A stretch of 64,000 bases of DNA from Paraburkholderia phenazinium (GCF_900141745.1 NZ_FSRM01000001.1:2356001-2420000), one strand, 5' to 3'; counted from the first letter of the stretch, positions 19,231-30,644 are shown. A program made the numbers and translations. Notes: a model not told the origin generated them from the letters alone.

Positions 19231-20670
19231 CTAAAGAATCGGCGAGAACAACCTTGCAACGTGCATCGTCACGCGTCTGAATGCAGGCGCCTGGCGGTAC
19301 TCGTTACGGTCGATCTCGTAGGATTCGGCGAAATCGCGCGTGAGCATCGCTTCGACTTCGGTGGCGAAGCCGCGGTCCACGGTCAGCACCATGATCTCGA
19401 AGTTCAACCGGAACGAGCGGTTGTCGAGATTCGCGCTGCCGATTGCCGCGGCGACCGTATCGATCAGCACCACCTTCTGATGCAGGAAGCCAGGCCGGTA
19501 GCGGAAGATGCGGATGCCGGCGTTGACCGAGTCGTAGGCATAGAGCTTTGACGCTTCGAACACGACGTAGTGGTCGCGCCGGCTCGGAATCAGGATGCGC
19601 ACGTCCACGCCGCGCAGCACCGCGAGCCGTAGTGCTGAAAACACCGCTTCGTCTGGCACGAGATAAGGCGTGGTGATCCAGATCCGCTCGCGCGCCGCGT
19701 TGATTGCTTCGACGAAGAACAGCGAACAGGTTTCCTGCTTGTCGGCGGGGCCGGTAGGCATGACGATGCAATGCATGCCCTCATCGGTCGCTTCGTAAGA
19801 CGGCATATCGAGCGGCGGGAGCGTCTGGGTGGCCCAGTACCAGTCTTCCGTGAACACGAACTGGATGCTGGCGACCACCGGCCCGCGCACCTCGATATGC
19901 GTATCGCGCCACGGCGAAAGCGGTGGCTTGGCGCCGAGATATTCCACGCCGACGTTATGTCCGCCGACAAACGCTCGCTCGCCGTCCACCGAGACGATCT
20001 TGCGGTGATTACGGAAGTTGAGCTGGAAGCGGTTGACGAAGCGCCGGTTGGTGGCGAACGGATGCACCTCGACGCCACCGGCCCGTAGCCTGGCCACATA
20101 GCTGTGCGGCAGATCGAAGCTGCCGATGCTGTCGTAGAGAAAATAGATGCGCACACCTTGTGCTGCTTTGGCGAGCAGCGCGTCCTTCAGCATCTCGCCG
20201 AGCGAATCGTCGCGCACGATGAAGAACTGAACGACGATGTAGCTGCGTGCCTGGTCGATGGCTTCGAGGATCGCAGCAAAGGTTGCCTCGCCGTTCACCA
20301 GCGTGCGCACGGAGTTGCCAGGCAGGAATGGCATGCCGCCCAGACGCGTCAGCGAGCTTACGAGCCGGGGGCCGAGCTCGTCGGTCGGCCGCCCGGCTGA
20401 CGAGGCCTGCTCGTCCCACGCGTGGGGATGGGCCTGGGTGCGCAGTGACTCGTTTTCGATACGGCGCGCGTCGGCGTAACCGCGGAACTTGCTGCGTCCG
20501 AGGAACAGGTAAGGCACTACCGTCAGGTACGGCATGGCTACCAGCGATACCGCCCATGCCACCGCGCCCTGGGAGGTACGCGTGTTGAGAATGGCATGGC
20601 ACGCCGCGATCACGCCCAGCAGATGGGCGAGAAGGACGAGCGGTGCGATATGAAGGAGGTCGAATTGCAT
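19231..20670 (-). CDS. cls: cardiolipin synthase (phospholipase D family)
   Basis: A 479-residue membrane enzyme joining two phosphatidylglycerols to cardiolipin. Two N-terminal membrane segments (about residues 5-25 and 38-58) precede two HKD motifs: HRKIVSVDGERAFVGG in the first half and HQKVVLIDTVAAAIGSANLD in the second. Length and layout match ClsA-type enzymes. An AT-rich region with GGAGG lies before the ATG at 20670. It stands alone between convergent gpx and the dap-prmB block. Confidence 0.95.
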   Translation of the reverse strand: MQFDLLHIAPLVLLAHLLGVIAACHAILNTRTSQGAVAWAVSLVAMPYLTVVPYLFLGRSKFRGYADARRIENESLRTQAHPHAWDEQASSAGRPTDELGPRLVSSLTRLGGMPFLPGNSVRTLVNGEATFAAILEAIDQARSYIVVQFFIVRDDSLGEMLKDALLAKAAQGVRIYFLYDSIGSFDLPHSYVARLRAGGVEVHPFATNRRFVNRFQLNFRNHRKIVSVDGERAFVGGHNVGVEYLGAKPPLSPWRDTHIEVRGPVVASIQFVFTEDWYWATQTLPPLDMPSYEATDEGMHCIVMPTGPADKQETCSLFFVEAINAARERIWITTPYLVPDEAVFSALRLAVLRGVDVRILIPSRRDHYVVFEASKLYAYDSVNAGIRIFRYRPGFLHQKVVLIDTVAAAIGSANLDNRSFRLNFEIMVLTVDRGFATEVEAMLTRDFAESYEIDRNEYRQAPAFRRVTMHVARLFSPIL

Positions 20671-20800
20671 AGGCGCGCGGAGAATTTTTATGCGCTTCCC
20701 GATGGTTCGGCATGAGGGCAGGGAAGTCGATCGCGCTCATCTTACCGAACCCGTTCGCCTTGCGGTCGGGTTAGGTGGATTCTTTGCTGTTCCGGGCAAA

Positions 20801-21685
20801 TTACCCCGGCAGATCAGCCGCCTGAATGAGAAACACGTTGTCGTCTCCGGCGCTGGTCGACAGCCAGACGAGGTCGAGGCCGCCAAACGCCGCTTCCACA
20901 TTCGCGCGCTCGTTGCCGATCTCGATCACCAGCACGCCATCCTCGGTCAGCCAGTTGCGTGCCTCGCCAATAATCCGGCGCACGATGTCCATGCCGTCCG
21001 CGCCGCCCGCCAGCGCCATCTCCGGTTCATGCCGGTACTCGGCCGGCAGCGTCGCCATGGACTCCGCGTTGACGTACGGCGGATTGGCGATGATCACATC
21101 GTAGCGGCGCTCAGGCAACGGTTCGAACAGGTCGCCTTCAAACAGGGCAATGCGATCGTCGAGCTTGTACTCGTCGACATTGCGCGTCGCCACTTCCAGC
21201 GCCGGCTTCGACAGATCGACGGCGTCGATATCGGCGTTCGGGAATGCATGCGCGGCGAGAATCGCGAGGCACCCGGAACCGGTGCACAACTCAAGCACCG
21301 CGCCGACCTGCTCGGGATCTTCGACATACGGCTGCAAGCCGTCCTGCAGCAGTTCTCCGATGAACGAGCGCGGCACGATCACGCGTTCGTCCACGTGGAA
21401 ACGGAAACCATGCATCCACGCTTCCTGCGTGATGTACGCGGCCGGCACGCGTTCGGCGGCACGGCGCTCGATCACGCTCAACACGGCGTCGATTTCCGCC
21501 GCGGTCAGTTTTGCGTCGAGAAACGGCTCGAGCAGATCCAGCGGCAGATGCAGCGAGTGCAGCACGAGGTAGGCGGCTTCGTCGTAAGCGTTGGCCGACA
21601 CGTGGCCGAACGACAGTTCGGCCTGGTTAAAGCGCGTCACTGCGAAACGCAGCAGATCGCGGACGGTGGAAAACGGGAGCGTCAT
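20801..21685 (-). CDS. prmB: ribosomal protein L3 glutamine N5-methyltransferase PrmB
   Basis: A 294-residue SAM-dependent methyltransferase. LELCTGSGCLAILAAHAFP is the SAM-binding motif I and IIANPPYVN the NPPY catalytic motif that positions the glutamine amide. The N-terminal helical domain (RDLLRFAVTRFNQAEL) is that of PrmB rather than PrmC. It is the last gene of the dapC-dapD-yffB-dapE-prmB block, 36 bases after dapE. Confidence 0.95.
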   Translation of the reverse strand: MTLPFSTVRDLLRFAVTRFNQAELSFGHVSANAYDEAAYLVLHSLHLPLDLLEPFLDAKLTAAEIDAVLSVIERRAAERVPAAYITQEAWMHGFRFHVDERVIVPRSFIGELLQDGLQPYVEDPEQVGAVLELCTGSGCLAILAAHAFPNADIDAVDLSKPALEVATRNVDEYKLDDRIALFEGDLFEPLPERRYDVIIANPPYVNAESMATLPAEYRHEPEMALAGGADGMDIVRRIIGEARNWLTEDGVLVIEIGNERANVEAAFGGLDLVWLSTSAGDDNVFLIQAADLPG

Positions 21686-21721
21686 CGCGGGGGTGTCCTT
21701 GGCGGGCCTGGGTTAAGCGGC

Positions 21722-22957
<1,236 letters not shown>

Positions 22958-23056
22958 TTACTACCACCCGCCACAGGCATCGTGTTCAACGCGTTTCTTG
23001 ACCGACCGATTCCGGCGCGTGCCCGGCGAAGCGGGTAACGCGATCAGGATCGGTGT

Positions 23057-23422
23057 TCAGCCGAACAACGTCTCGTACTCTTCCGCAGAAAAACCGAGCG
23101 TCTTGACCCGCCCGTTGACCACGACCACCGGCCGCTTGATCACCGAAGGCTTGTGGATCATCAACGCAATCGCGCCCGGCTCCGTGTCCGCGGCGACCTT
23201 CATGTCGTCCGACAGACCACGCCATGTCGTACCGCGCCGGTTCAGCAAGGCGTCGAGCTTGACGTCTTTGAGCCAGTCCTGCACGAGCGGTGCGGTGACG
23301 CCGGCCTTCTTGAAATCGTGAAACTCGAACTCGACGCCGTGCTCTTCCAGCCACACGCGGGCTTTCTTCACGGTGTCGCAGTTCGGGATGCCGTAGACCA
23401 CAGTCTTGTTGGCGCGTGCCAT
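23057..23422 (-). CDS. yffB: ArsC/Spx-family thioredoxin-fold protein, YffB type
   Basis: A 121-residue thioredoxin-fold protein. VYGIPNCDTVKKARVWLEEHGVEF has a single active-position Cys (NCDT rather than CxxC), and VIKRPVVVVNG is the cis-Pro region. This form is that of E. coli YffB, whose gene also neighbours dapE. A glutathione-dependent thiol reductase role has been proposed for YffB; arsenate reduction is unlikely. The ATG overlaps the dapD stop (TGATG), so translation is coupled. Confidence 0.88.
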   Translation of the reverse strand: MARANKTVVYGIPNCDTVKKARVWLEEHGVEFEFHDFKKAGVTAPLVQDWLKDVKLDALLNRRGTTWRGLSDDMKVAADTEPGAIALMIHKPSVIKRPVVVVNGRVKTLGFSAEEYETLFG

Positions 23423-24249
23423 CAATCGCCTCGCAGCAACTCGTTGAGACCGACCTTGGCGCGCGTTTTCGCGTCGACCTTCTTGACGATCACCGCGCAG
23501 TACAGGCTATGCGAGCCGTCCTTCGACGGCAGGTTGCCGGCCACCACCACCGAACCTGCCGGGATGCGGCCATACGTGACTTCGCCAGTTTCGCGGTCGT
23601 AAATCTTGGTGCTCTGGCCGAGGTACACGCCCATCGAGATCACCGAGTTTTCTTCGACGATCACGCCTTCCACGACTTCCGAGCGTGCGCCGATAAAGCA
23701 GTTGTCTTCGATGATGACCGGGTTGGCCTGCAGCGGCTCCAGCACGCCGCCGATGCCCACGCCACCCGACAGGTGAACGTTCTTGCCGATCTGCGCACAC
23801 GAGCCGACGGTGGCCCACGTATCGACCATCGTCCCTTCGTCGACGTATGCGCCAATGTTGGTGTACGACGGCATCAGCACGACGTTCTTCGCGATGAACG
23901 AGCCACGGCGTGCGATGGCGGGCGGCACCACGCGGAAGCCGCCGGCGGCGAAGTCTTCAGCGGTGTAGTTCGCAAACTTCGAGGGCACCTTGTCGTAGAA
24001 CTGGGAGTAGCCACCAGCCGGCATCGGCGCGTTGTCTTCCAGACGGAACGACAGCAGCACCGCTTTCTTCAGCCATTGATTGACGACCCATTCGCCGTTT
24101 TTCTTTTCGGCGACGCGCAGCAGACCCTTGTCGAGTTGCTCGATGGCGTGTGCGACGGCCTCACGCACGTCGGCGGGGGCGGCTTTCGGCGACAGGTCTG
24201 CGCGGTTTTCCCAGGCGGTATCGATGATCTGCTGAAGTTGTTGCGACAT
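23422..24249 (-). CDS. dapD: tetrahydrodipicolinate N-succinyltransferase
   Basis: A 275-residue left-handed beta-helix acyltransferase, the usual DapD length. The repeat core runs from about [18 protein letters not shown] through [21 protein letters not shown] to [13 protein letters not shown]; the N-terminal helical part is [18 protein letters not shown]. It succinylates tetrahydrodipicolinate in the succinylase branch of lysine/DAP synthesis. It lies 65 bases downstream of dapC and overlaps yffB by one base. Confidence 0.97.
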   Translation of the reverse strand: MSQQLQQIIDTAWENRADLSPKAAPADVREAVAHAIEQLDKGLLRVAEKKNGEWVVNQWLKKAVLLSFRLEDNAPMPAGGYSQFYDKVPSKFANYTAEDFAAGGFRVVPPAIARRGSFIAKNVVLMPSYTNIGAYVDEGTMVDTWATVGSCAQIGKNVHLSGGVGIGGVLEPLQANPVIIEDNCFIGARSEVVEGVIVEENSVISMGVYLGQSTKIYDRETGEVTYGRIPAGSVVVAGNLPSKDGSHSLYCAVIVKKVDAKTRAKVGLNELLRGD

Positions 24250-24314
24250 ATTCGTGGCTTATCGAGGATTAAAGAGTTGAAGTCTGAGGAAGAGGGGCTG
24301 CATGCCGGGCGCGT

Positions 24315-25532
24315 TTAGCGCGCGAGCGCATGGCAAAAATCGACGATCCGCTGCGCGCCTTCGGTGCACTCGTCGACATCGGCGACCAGCGCGAGGCGCA
24401 CGAAATTGCGGCCGGGGTTCGTGTCGTGCGCAGTGCGCGCGAGGTACGAGCCCGGCAGAACCGTCACATTATAGTCGGCGTAGAGACGCTGGGCGAACTC
24501 GGTATCCGTCAGGCCAGTGCGCGCTACATTGCACCACAGGTAGAAGGCGGCATCGGGCAGGCGCACGTCGAGCACGTCGGCAATCATCGGCGTAACGGTG
24601 GCAAATTTCTGCACGTATTTCGCGCGGTTCTCGCGCACATGCGTCTCGTCGTTCCAGGCCGCGATACTCGCAGTCTGGTACACGGTCGACAAGGCGGCGC
24701 CGTGGTATGTCCGGTATAGCAGGAACTGCTTGAGGATCGCCGCGTCGCCGGCGACGAAGCCCGAGCGCATGCCCGGCACGTTAGAGCGCTTCGACAGGCT
24801 CGAGAGCATCACGATGCGCTCGAAGCCGCGGCCCAGCTTGTGCGCTGCCTCGAGCGCGCCAAGCGGCGGTTTGGCTTCGTCGAAATAGATTTCCGAGTAG
24901 CACTCGTCGGAGGCAATCACGAAGCCATAACGGTCGGACAGTGCAAACAGTTCGCGCCAGTCCTCGAGCGTCAGCACCGCGCCGGTCGGGTTGCCCGGCG
25001 AACAGACGTAGAGCAGTTGCGTGCGTGCCCAGATGTCGGCTGGCACGGCCGAATAATCACAGGCGAAATTGCGGGCCGGATCGCTGTTGACGAAATACGG
25101 CTGCGCGCCGGCCAGCAAAGCTGCGCCTTCGTAGATCTGGTAGAACGGGTTCGGGCAGAGTACGATCGCGGGCTCGCCCGCTGCGTTTCGCTTCGGGTCG
25201 ATCACGGTCTGCGCGAGCGCAAACAACGCCTCGCGGGAGCCGGCAACCGGCAGCACTTCAGTGGCCGGATCGACGGGCGGCAGGTTGTAGCGCTTCGTGA
25301 TCCAGTTCGCAATCGACTCGCGCAACGCCGGTGAACCGAGCGTGGCCGGATACACCGCCAGGCCGCCGAGCGAAGCGATCACCGCGTCGCGGATCAGCGC
25401 CGGGGTCGGATGTTTCGGTTCGCCAATGCCGAAGCTGATGTGCGAGAGATTGGCTGGCGGCGTGACGTCCTTGAAAAGCAGACGCAGCTTTTCGAACGGA
25501 TAGGACTGGAGGGTGTCGAGTAGCGGGTTCAC
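24315..25532 (-). CDS. dapC: N-succinyldiaminopimelate aminotransferase
   Basis: A 405-residue class I PLP aminotransferase. VMLSSLSKRSNVPGMRSGF contains the PLP Lys and phosphate Arg; CSPGNPTGAVL and ASDECYSEIYFDEA are standard fold-type I motifs. Its place directly upstream of dapD identifies it as the DapC step. The chosen start is GTG at 25532 (NPLLDTLQSYPFEKLRLLF), where family similarity begins; no clear ribosome-binding site precedes it, and longer starts upstream lack similarity. Confidence 0.93.
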   Translation of the reverse strand: MNPLLDTLQSYPFEKLRLLFKDVTPPANLSHISFGIGEPKHPTPALIRDAVIASLGGLAVYPATLGSPALRESIANWITKRYNLPPVDPATEVLPVAGSREALFALAQTVIDPKRNAAGEPAIVLCPNPFYQIYEGAALLAGAQPYFVNSDPARNFACDYSAVPADIWARTQLLYVCSPGNPTGAVLTLEDWRELFALSDRYGFVIASDECYSEIYFDEAKPPLGALEAAHKLGRGFERIVMLSSLSKRSNVPGMRSGFVAGDAAILKQFLLYRTYHGAALSTVYQTASIAAWNDETHVRENRAKYVQKFATVTPMIADVLDVRLPDAAFYLWCNVARTGLTDTEFAQRLYADYNVTVLPGSYLARTAHDTNPGRNFVRLALVADVDECTEGAQRIVDFCHALAR

Positions 25533-25989
25533 TTGGCGGATCGAGCCTGATCGAAAACGGGCGGAGACAGGTGAGGGGCACGCGCGGCGGCGGCAATCAT
25601 CGTCGCATCGATCGGGACGGTGAAATGACGGCACAGGCGGCGGATCGGTGATTATAGCGTGGTGCGACGGGCCTGGCGCCTGGCTGGCCCCGCTGGATCA
25701 CTCGGGCGCCGCGTGCGAAGACTACTGGCGAAGCGGCCCACCTCAGACGGCCGCGTAAATAGATACTGGGAGACAGAATGCAGGTGGTAGTTCAGGCGGC
25801 AGTTCGGGTGACAGCTCAAGCGGCAGGTCAGCCAACGGACGAGGCGGCAGGTCAGGTGACGGCCCAGGTGGCAAGGCAGTTCCCGGTGGAGGACAGATCG
25901 GGTCTTGCAGGACGTCCGGCCGCCGCCGTTCAGTGCTCGAACGACCCACGCCAGAACCCGAGCGCGAGCAGAAGCAGGAGCGCCGCGCG
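25533..25989. other. dapC/EamA divergent intergenic region with degenerate repeats
   Basis: These 457 bases carry no supported gene. Between about 25790 and 25900 the plus strand has a degenerate tandem pattern built on GGCGGCAG-TC-GGTGAC (clear versions near 25797 and 25850, poorer ones between). The short open frames across it have Gln/Val/Ala or Leu/Pro-rich repeats and no family resemblance. It must hold the promoters of both flanking genes; I cannot place them. Confidence 0.4.
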
Positions 25990-26919
25990 ATGAGCAACTG
26001 GATTCGCACGAGTTGGCCGGCGCTCGCCATCATGCTGGGCGCGTCCGTTTGGGGCATGATCTGGTACCCGCTGCGCATGCTGGCTTCGCTGGGAGTGACC
26101 GGCACGGCCGCCAGCGCGCTCACAAGCGGCGCCGGCTGCCTGTTCGTGCTGCTGGTACGCCACCGCGCCATCCGCACAGTCCGCTGGCATTGGCTGCTGC
26201 CCGCACTAGCGCTGGCCGCCGGTGTCACGAACCTCGGTTTCGTCTGGGGTTCGATCCACGGCCAGGTCATGCGCGTGCTGCTGCTCTTCTACCTCACCCC
26301 AGCATGGACCGCGCTGTTCGCACATTTCATCCTGCATGAACGCCTGACGTGGACCGGTGCCGCGCTCGCGGCGCTGTCGCTGGCGGGCGCGATGACCATG
26401 CTGTGGTCGCCCCAACTGGGTTTGCCGGTGCCGGCGAATCTGGCTGAATGGGGTGGCCTCGCCGGGGGCATGGGCTTTGCCATGAGCAATGTGTTGATTC
26501 TCAAGACGAGCCGTGTGCTGCCCGGGATGAAGGCGGAAATGCGCACCGCGACGATTTTTGGCGGCGCTGCCATCTTCAGCGCCTGCGCGTCGTTATTCGA
26601 GGCGATGCCCGCGCCGCCCACCGGCGCGCACCTGGGCGTGGCGGCCTTGCTGGTGCTGGGCCTCGGTTTCCTGTTGGCGTCCAATAACATGCTGGTGCAA
26701 TACGGCATGGCGCGCATCCCGGCGAACCGCGCATCGATCATCATGCTGTTCGAAATCGTGGTGACGGCGCTGTCTGCATGGCTCTTTGCCGGCGAGACCC
26801 CCGGGCCGCGCGAATGGGCGGGCGGCGCGTGCATCGTGCTGGCGTCGGCGTTGTCGAGTTGGGTGCATCGCACTAAGCTCGACCCTAAGCGCCAGGACCG
26901 CTCACGCGCGATGGTATGA
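25990..26919 (+). CDS. EamA/DMT-family permease
   Basis: A 309-residue membrane protein with about ten hydrophobic segments in two EamA halves (first half starts ALAIMLGASVWGMIWYP, second LAGGMGFAMSNVLILK). ASNNMLVQYGMARIPANRAS and the glycine/Glu pattern near FAGETPGPREW match drug/metabolite exporters. Substrate unknown. I start at ATG 25990, which has AGGAG ten bases upstream; the frame to 25933 adds a charged, unlikely lead. It runs in the same direction as smc, 148 bases ahead, but functional linkage is doubtful. Confidence 0.9.
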   Translation: MSNWIRTSWPALAIMLGASVWGMIWYPLRMLASLGVTGTAASALTSGAGCLFVLLVRHRAIRTVRWHWLLPALALAAGVTNLGFVWGSIHGQVMRVLLLFYLTPAWTALFAHFILHERLTWTGAALAALSLAGAMTMLWSPQLGLPVPANLAEWGGLAGGMGFAMSNVLILKTSRVLPGMKAEMRTATIFGGAAIFSACASLFEAMPAPPTGAHLGVAALLVLGLGFLLASNNMLVQYGMARIPANRASIIMLFEIVVTALSAWLFAGETPGPREWAGGACIVLASALSSWVHRTKLDPKRQDRSRAMV

Positions 26920-27067
26920 TTGCCCCTGCTTGCCGTCGCGCGCCTTGCCGGGCGTGCGCGGCGCCCGTATCGCGGGGTTCGTGTGGGTCGTTTCGCAGTG
27001 GCTGGGAACGGCACGCGCGGCCCTTGCGATCCACCTTTATTTTCCCTTTTCAATCAGCGATATCGCC

Positions 27068-30000
27068 GTGCGTCTGACCTCGATCAAACTCGCTGGCTTC
27101 AAGTCATTCGTCGATCCCACGCATTTCCAGGTTCCGGGCCAGCTTGTCGGCGTGGTCGGTCCCAATGGTTGCGGCAAGTCCAACATCATCGACGCCGTGC
27201 GCTGGGTGCTCGGCGAATCGCGCGCTTCCGAGCTGCGCGGCGAGTCGATGCAGGACGTGATCTTCAACGGCTCTACTGCGCGCAAGCCGGGCAGCCGCGC
27301 CAGCGTCGAACTCGTGTTCGACAACGCCGACGGCCGTGCCGCCGGCCAGTGGGGGCAGTATGCCGAAATCGCCGTCAAGCGCGTGCTGACACGCGACGGC
27401 ACTTCGAGCTACTACATCAACAACCTGCCGGCGCGCCGCCGCGACATCCAGGACATCTTCCTCGGCACCGGTCTCGGGCCGCGGGCGTACGCCATCATCG
27501 GGCAGGGCATGATTGCGCGCCTGATCGAGGCGAAGCCTGAAGAACTGCGCGTGTTCCTGGAGGAAGCCGCGGGCGTCTCGAAGTACAAGGAACGCCGCCG
27601 CGAGACCGAGAGCCGTCTGCACGACACGCGTGAGAATCTGACGCGGGTGGAAGACATCGTCCGTGAACTCGGCACGAACCTCGAAAAGCTCGAAGGTCAG
27701 GCAGTTGTCGCGACGAAGTTCAAGGAACTGCAGGCCGACGGCGAAATGAAGCAGCGCCTCTTGTGGCTGCTGCGCAAGAACGAAGCCGGCGGCGAACAGG
27801 AACGCCAGCAACGCGCCATCGAACAGGCGCAGATCGACCTCGAAGCCCAAACCGCGAAGCTGCGCGAAGTCGAAGCGCAGCTGGAAACGCTGCGTGTGGC
27901 GCACTATTCGGCGAGCGATGCGATGCAGGGTGCGCAAGGCGCACTCTACGAGGCGAACGCCGAAGTGAGCCGGCTCGAGGCCGAGATCAAGTTCATCGTC
28001 GAATCGCGCAACCGCGTCCAGGCGCAGATCGCCGCGCTGAACGCGCAGCGCGAGCAGTGGCAGTCGCAGGCCCAGAAGGCCCAGGACGACCTCGAAGACG
28101 CTGCGGAACAACTGGCGGTGGCGGAAGAAAAGGCCGCGCTTGCCGAAGACGAAGCTGCTGCGAAGCACGACGCGATGCCCGCTCTCGAAGCCCGTTGGCG
28201 CGATGCGCAGACGCAGCTGAACGAAGAGCGCGGTGGCATTGCACAGACCGAGCAGGCGCTCAAGCTGGAGGCCGCGCATCAGCGCAATGCCGACCAGCAG
28301 CTGCAGCAGTTGCAGCAGCGTCATGAGCGGTTGAAGCTGGAAGCGGGCGGTCTCGACGCGCCGGACGAAACCCAGCTCGAAGAGCTGCGCATGCAGTTGG
28401 CCGAGCACGAAGAGATTCTTAACGACGCCCAGGCGCGCCTCGCCGATGCCCAGGAAACGCTGCCGCGCCTCGACGGCGAACGGCGCAGCGCCCAGGAGCG
28501 CGTGCAGTCGGAAACGGCGCAGATTCATCAGCTCGACGCGCGCCTTGCTGCGCTCAAGCAGTTGCAGGAAAACGTCCAGACCGAAGGCAAGATCCAGCCG
28601 TGGCTCGAGAAGCATGAGCTGAACGGTTTGCCACGCCTTTGGAAGAAGCTGCACGTTGAAGCAGGCTGGGAAACCGCGCTGGAATCGGTGTTGCGCGAGC
28701 GTCTCGCCGCGCTGGAAGTGTCGAATCTCGACTGGGTCAAGGCCTTCGCGACCGATGCGCCGCCCGCCAAGCTCGCCTTTTACGCACCGCCGGCAGCTGG
28801 AGCGCCGGTCACGACGCCGCCTGCCTTGCGGCCGCTGCTGTCGCTGGTGCGCATTGACGACGCGGGCCTGCGCGCGGTGTTGAACGACTGGCTGGGTCTC
28901 GCTTTTGTCGCCGACGATCTTGCCCAGGCGCTCTCGCTGCGTTCGCAATTGCCGGAAGGCGGCTCGTTCGTCGTCAAGGCGGGCCATGTGGTGACGCGCG
29001 TCGGCGTGCAACTCTATGCTGCCGATTCCGAGCAGGCCGGCATGCTGGCCCGTCAGCAGGAAATCGAAAATCTGACGCGCCAGGTGCGCGCCCAGGGGCT
29101 GCTCGCGGACGAAGCCAAGACGGCGGCGATTCGCGCCGAGGCGGCTCACACGCAGGCATCGCAAACCTTGACGGACGTGCGCCAGCAGGCCGAGCGCGCG
29201 ACCCAGCGCGTGCACGCGCTGCAGATGGATGTGCTGAAGCTCACCCAGGCGCATGAGCGCTACATGCAGCGCAGCACGCAGATTCGCGAAGAGCTCGAAG
29301 AGATCACCGCACAGATCGACGAGCAGCGCGCCTTGCGCGGCGAGTCGGAAGCGAACTTCGAACGTCACGACGCCGAACTGGCCGAATTGCAGGCGCGCTT
29401 CGAAGACAACCAGTTGGCCTTCGAAGCACTCGATGAAGAACTGACGGCTGCGCGAGCGCAGTCTCGCGATCTTGATCGGGCTGCCACCGATGCACGCTTT
29501 GCCGCGCGCAATATGGCGAACCGCATCGACGAACTGAAGCGCAGCATTCAGGTGGCGCACGAACAGAGCGAACGGGTTGCCGCATCGCTCGAAGACGCGC
29601 GGGCCGAACTCGAAACGATTAATGAGCAGACCGCGCATACGGGTCTGCAAGGCGCGCTGGAGATCCGGGCGGTCAAGGAAGAGGCGCTGCATGCCGCGCG
29701 GCTTGAGTTGGACGACCTGACCGCCAAGCTGCGCGCTGCCGACGAGACGCGTCTCACGGCAGAACGGGCGCTGCAGCCGCTGCGCGACCGCATTACCGAG
29801 CTGCAGTTGAAGGAACAGGCCGCGCGCTTGAACGCCGAGCAGTTCATCGAACAGCTCGCCGCAGCAGGTGTCGACGAGGCCGAATTGCAGGCCAGGTTGA
29901 CACCGGACATGAAGCCCTCCTACCTGCAAGGCGAAGTCACGCGGCTGAACAACGCGATCGCTGCGCTGGGTCCGGTGAATATGGCCGCGCTCGACGAACT

Positions 30001-30586
30001 GAAGGCCGCTACCGAGCGCAAGAGCTTCCTCGATGCGCAGTCGGCTGACCTGAACAGCGCAATCGAAACGCTGGAAGACGCGATTCACAAGATCGATCAG
30101 GAAACCCGCACGCTGCTGCAGGGCACCTTCGATCAGGTCAACCTGCATTTCGGCGAACTGTTCCCGCGTCTGTTCGGCGGCGGCCAGGCCAAGCTGATCA
30201 TGACTGGCGACGAAATCCTCGACGCCGGCGTGCAGGTCATGGCGCAACCGCCGGGCAAGAAGAACTCGACGATTCACTTGCTGTCGGGCGGCGAGAAAGC
30301 GCTGACCGCGACGGCACTCGTGTTCGCGATGTTCCAGTTGAATCCGGCGCCGTTCTGTCTGCTCGACGAAGTGGACGCGCCGCTCGACGACGCCAACACG
30401 GAGCGCTTTGCCAATCTGGTGCGCGCGATGTCGGACAAGACCCAGTTCCTGTTCATCTCGCACAACAAGATCGCGATGGAAATGGCCCAGCAACTGATCG
30501 GCGTGACGATGCAGGAGCAGGGTGTGTCGCGGATCGTCGCGGTCGACATGGAAACGGCCGCCGGTTTCGCCCAGAATATCGTTTGA
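27068..30586 (+). CDS. smc: chromosome segregation protein SMC
   Basis: A 1172-residue condensin ATPase, normal SMC length. Walker A GPNGCGKSN at residues 31-39, two long coiled coils (about 170-500 and 680-1010) around a hinge, then the C-terminal head with signature LLSGGEKALTATAL and Walker B FCLLDEVDAPLDD. It compacts and segregates the chromosome together with ScpA/ScpB, which are not in this window. The start is GTG at 27068 (RLTSIKLAGFKSF); the longer open frame upstream is not SMC-like. zipA follows after a 97-base gap that contains a long palindrome. Confidence 0.97.
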   Translation: MRLTSIKLAGFKSFVDPTHFQVPGQLVGVVGPNGCGKSNIIDAVRWVLGESRASELRGESMQDVIFNGSTARKPGSRASVELVFDNADGRAAGQWGQYAEIAVKRVLTRDGTSSYYINNLPARRRDIQDIFLGTGLGPRAYAIIGQGMIARLIEAKPEELRVFLEEAAGVSKYKERRRETESRLHDTRENLTRVEDIVRELGTNLEKLEGQAVVATKFKELQADGEMKQRLLWLLRKNEAGGEQERQQRAIEQAQIDLEAQTAKLREVEAQLETLRVAHYSASDAMQGAQGALYEANAEVSRLEAEIKFIVESRNRVQAQIAALNAQREQWQSQAQKAQDDLEDAAEQLAVAEEKAALAEDEAAAKHDAMPALEARWRDAQTQLNEERGGIAQTEQALKLEAAHQRNADQQLQQLQQRHERLKLEAGGLDAPDETQLEELRMQLAEHEEILNDAQARLADAQETLPRLDGERRSAQERVQSETAQIHQLDARLAALKQLQENVQTEGKIQPWLEKHELNGLPRLWKKLHVEAGWETALESVLRERLAALEVSNLDWVKAFATDAPPAKLAFYAPPAAGAPVTTPPALRPLLSLVRIDDAGLRAVLNDWLGLAFVADDLAQALSLRSQLPEGGSFVVKAGHVVTRVGVQLYAADSEQAGMLARQQEIENLTRQVRAQGLLADEAKTAAIRAEAAHTQASQTLTDVRQQAERATQRVHALQMDVLKLTQAHERYMQRSTQIREELEEITAQIDEQRALRGESEANFERHDAELAELQARFEDNQLAFEALDEELTAARAQSRDLDRAATDARFAARNMANRIDELKRSIQVAHEQSERVAASLEDARAELETINEQTAHTGLQGALEIRAVKEEALHAARLELDDLTAKLRAADETRLTAERALQPLRDRITELQLKEQAARLNAEQFIEQLAAAGVDEAELQARLTPDMKPSYLQGEVTRLNNAIAALGPVNMAALDELKAATERKSFLDAQSADLNSAIETLEDAIHKIDQETRTLLQGTFDQVNLHFGELFPRLFGGGQAKLIMTGDEILDAGVQVMAQPPGKKNSTIHLLSGGEKALTATALVFAMFQLNPAPFCLLDEVDAPLDDANTERFANLVRAMSDKTQFLFISHNKIAMEMAQQLIGVTMQEQGVSRIVAVDMETAAGFAQNIV

Positions 30587-30598
30587 TACGGACGGCGC

Positions 30599-30644
30599 GA
30601 GCCTGCGCCCCCGCTGCGGCAAGCTTGCCGCGCGGCGCAGGCTC
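30599..30644. repeat. long inverted repeat in the smc-zipA gap
   Basis: Eleven-base outer arms GAGCCTGCGCC (30599-30609) and GGCGCAGGCTC (30634-30644) enclose a separate 16-base perfect palindrome GCGGCAAGCTTGCCGC (30616-30631). There is no T run on either side, so it is not a standard terminator. It lies 12 bases past the smc stop and 40 bases before zipA. Confidence 0.7.

Noticed and set aside
25778..25993. 71-residue open frame before the EamA gene
   Set aside because: Made of degenerate DNA repeats, overlaps the true EamA start and has no ribosome-binding site.
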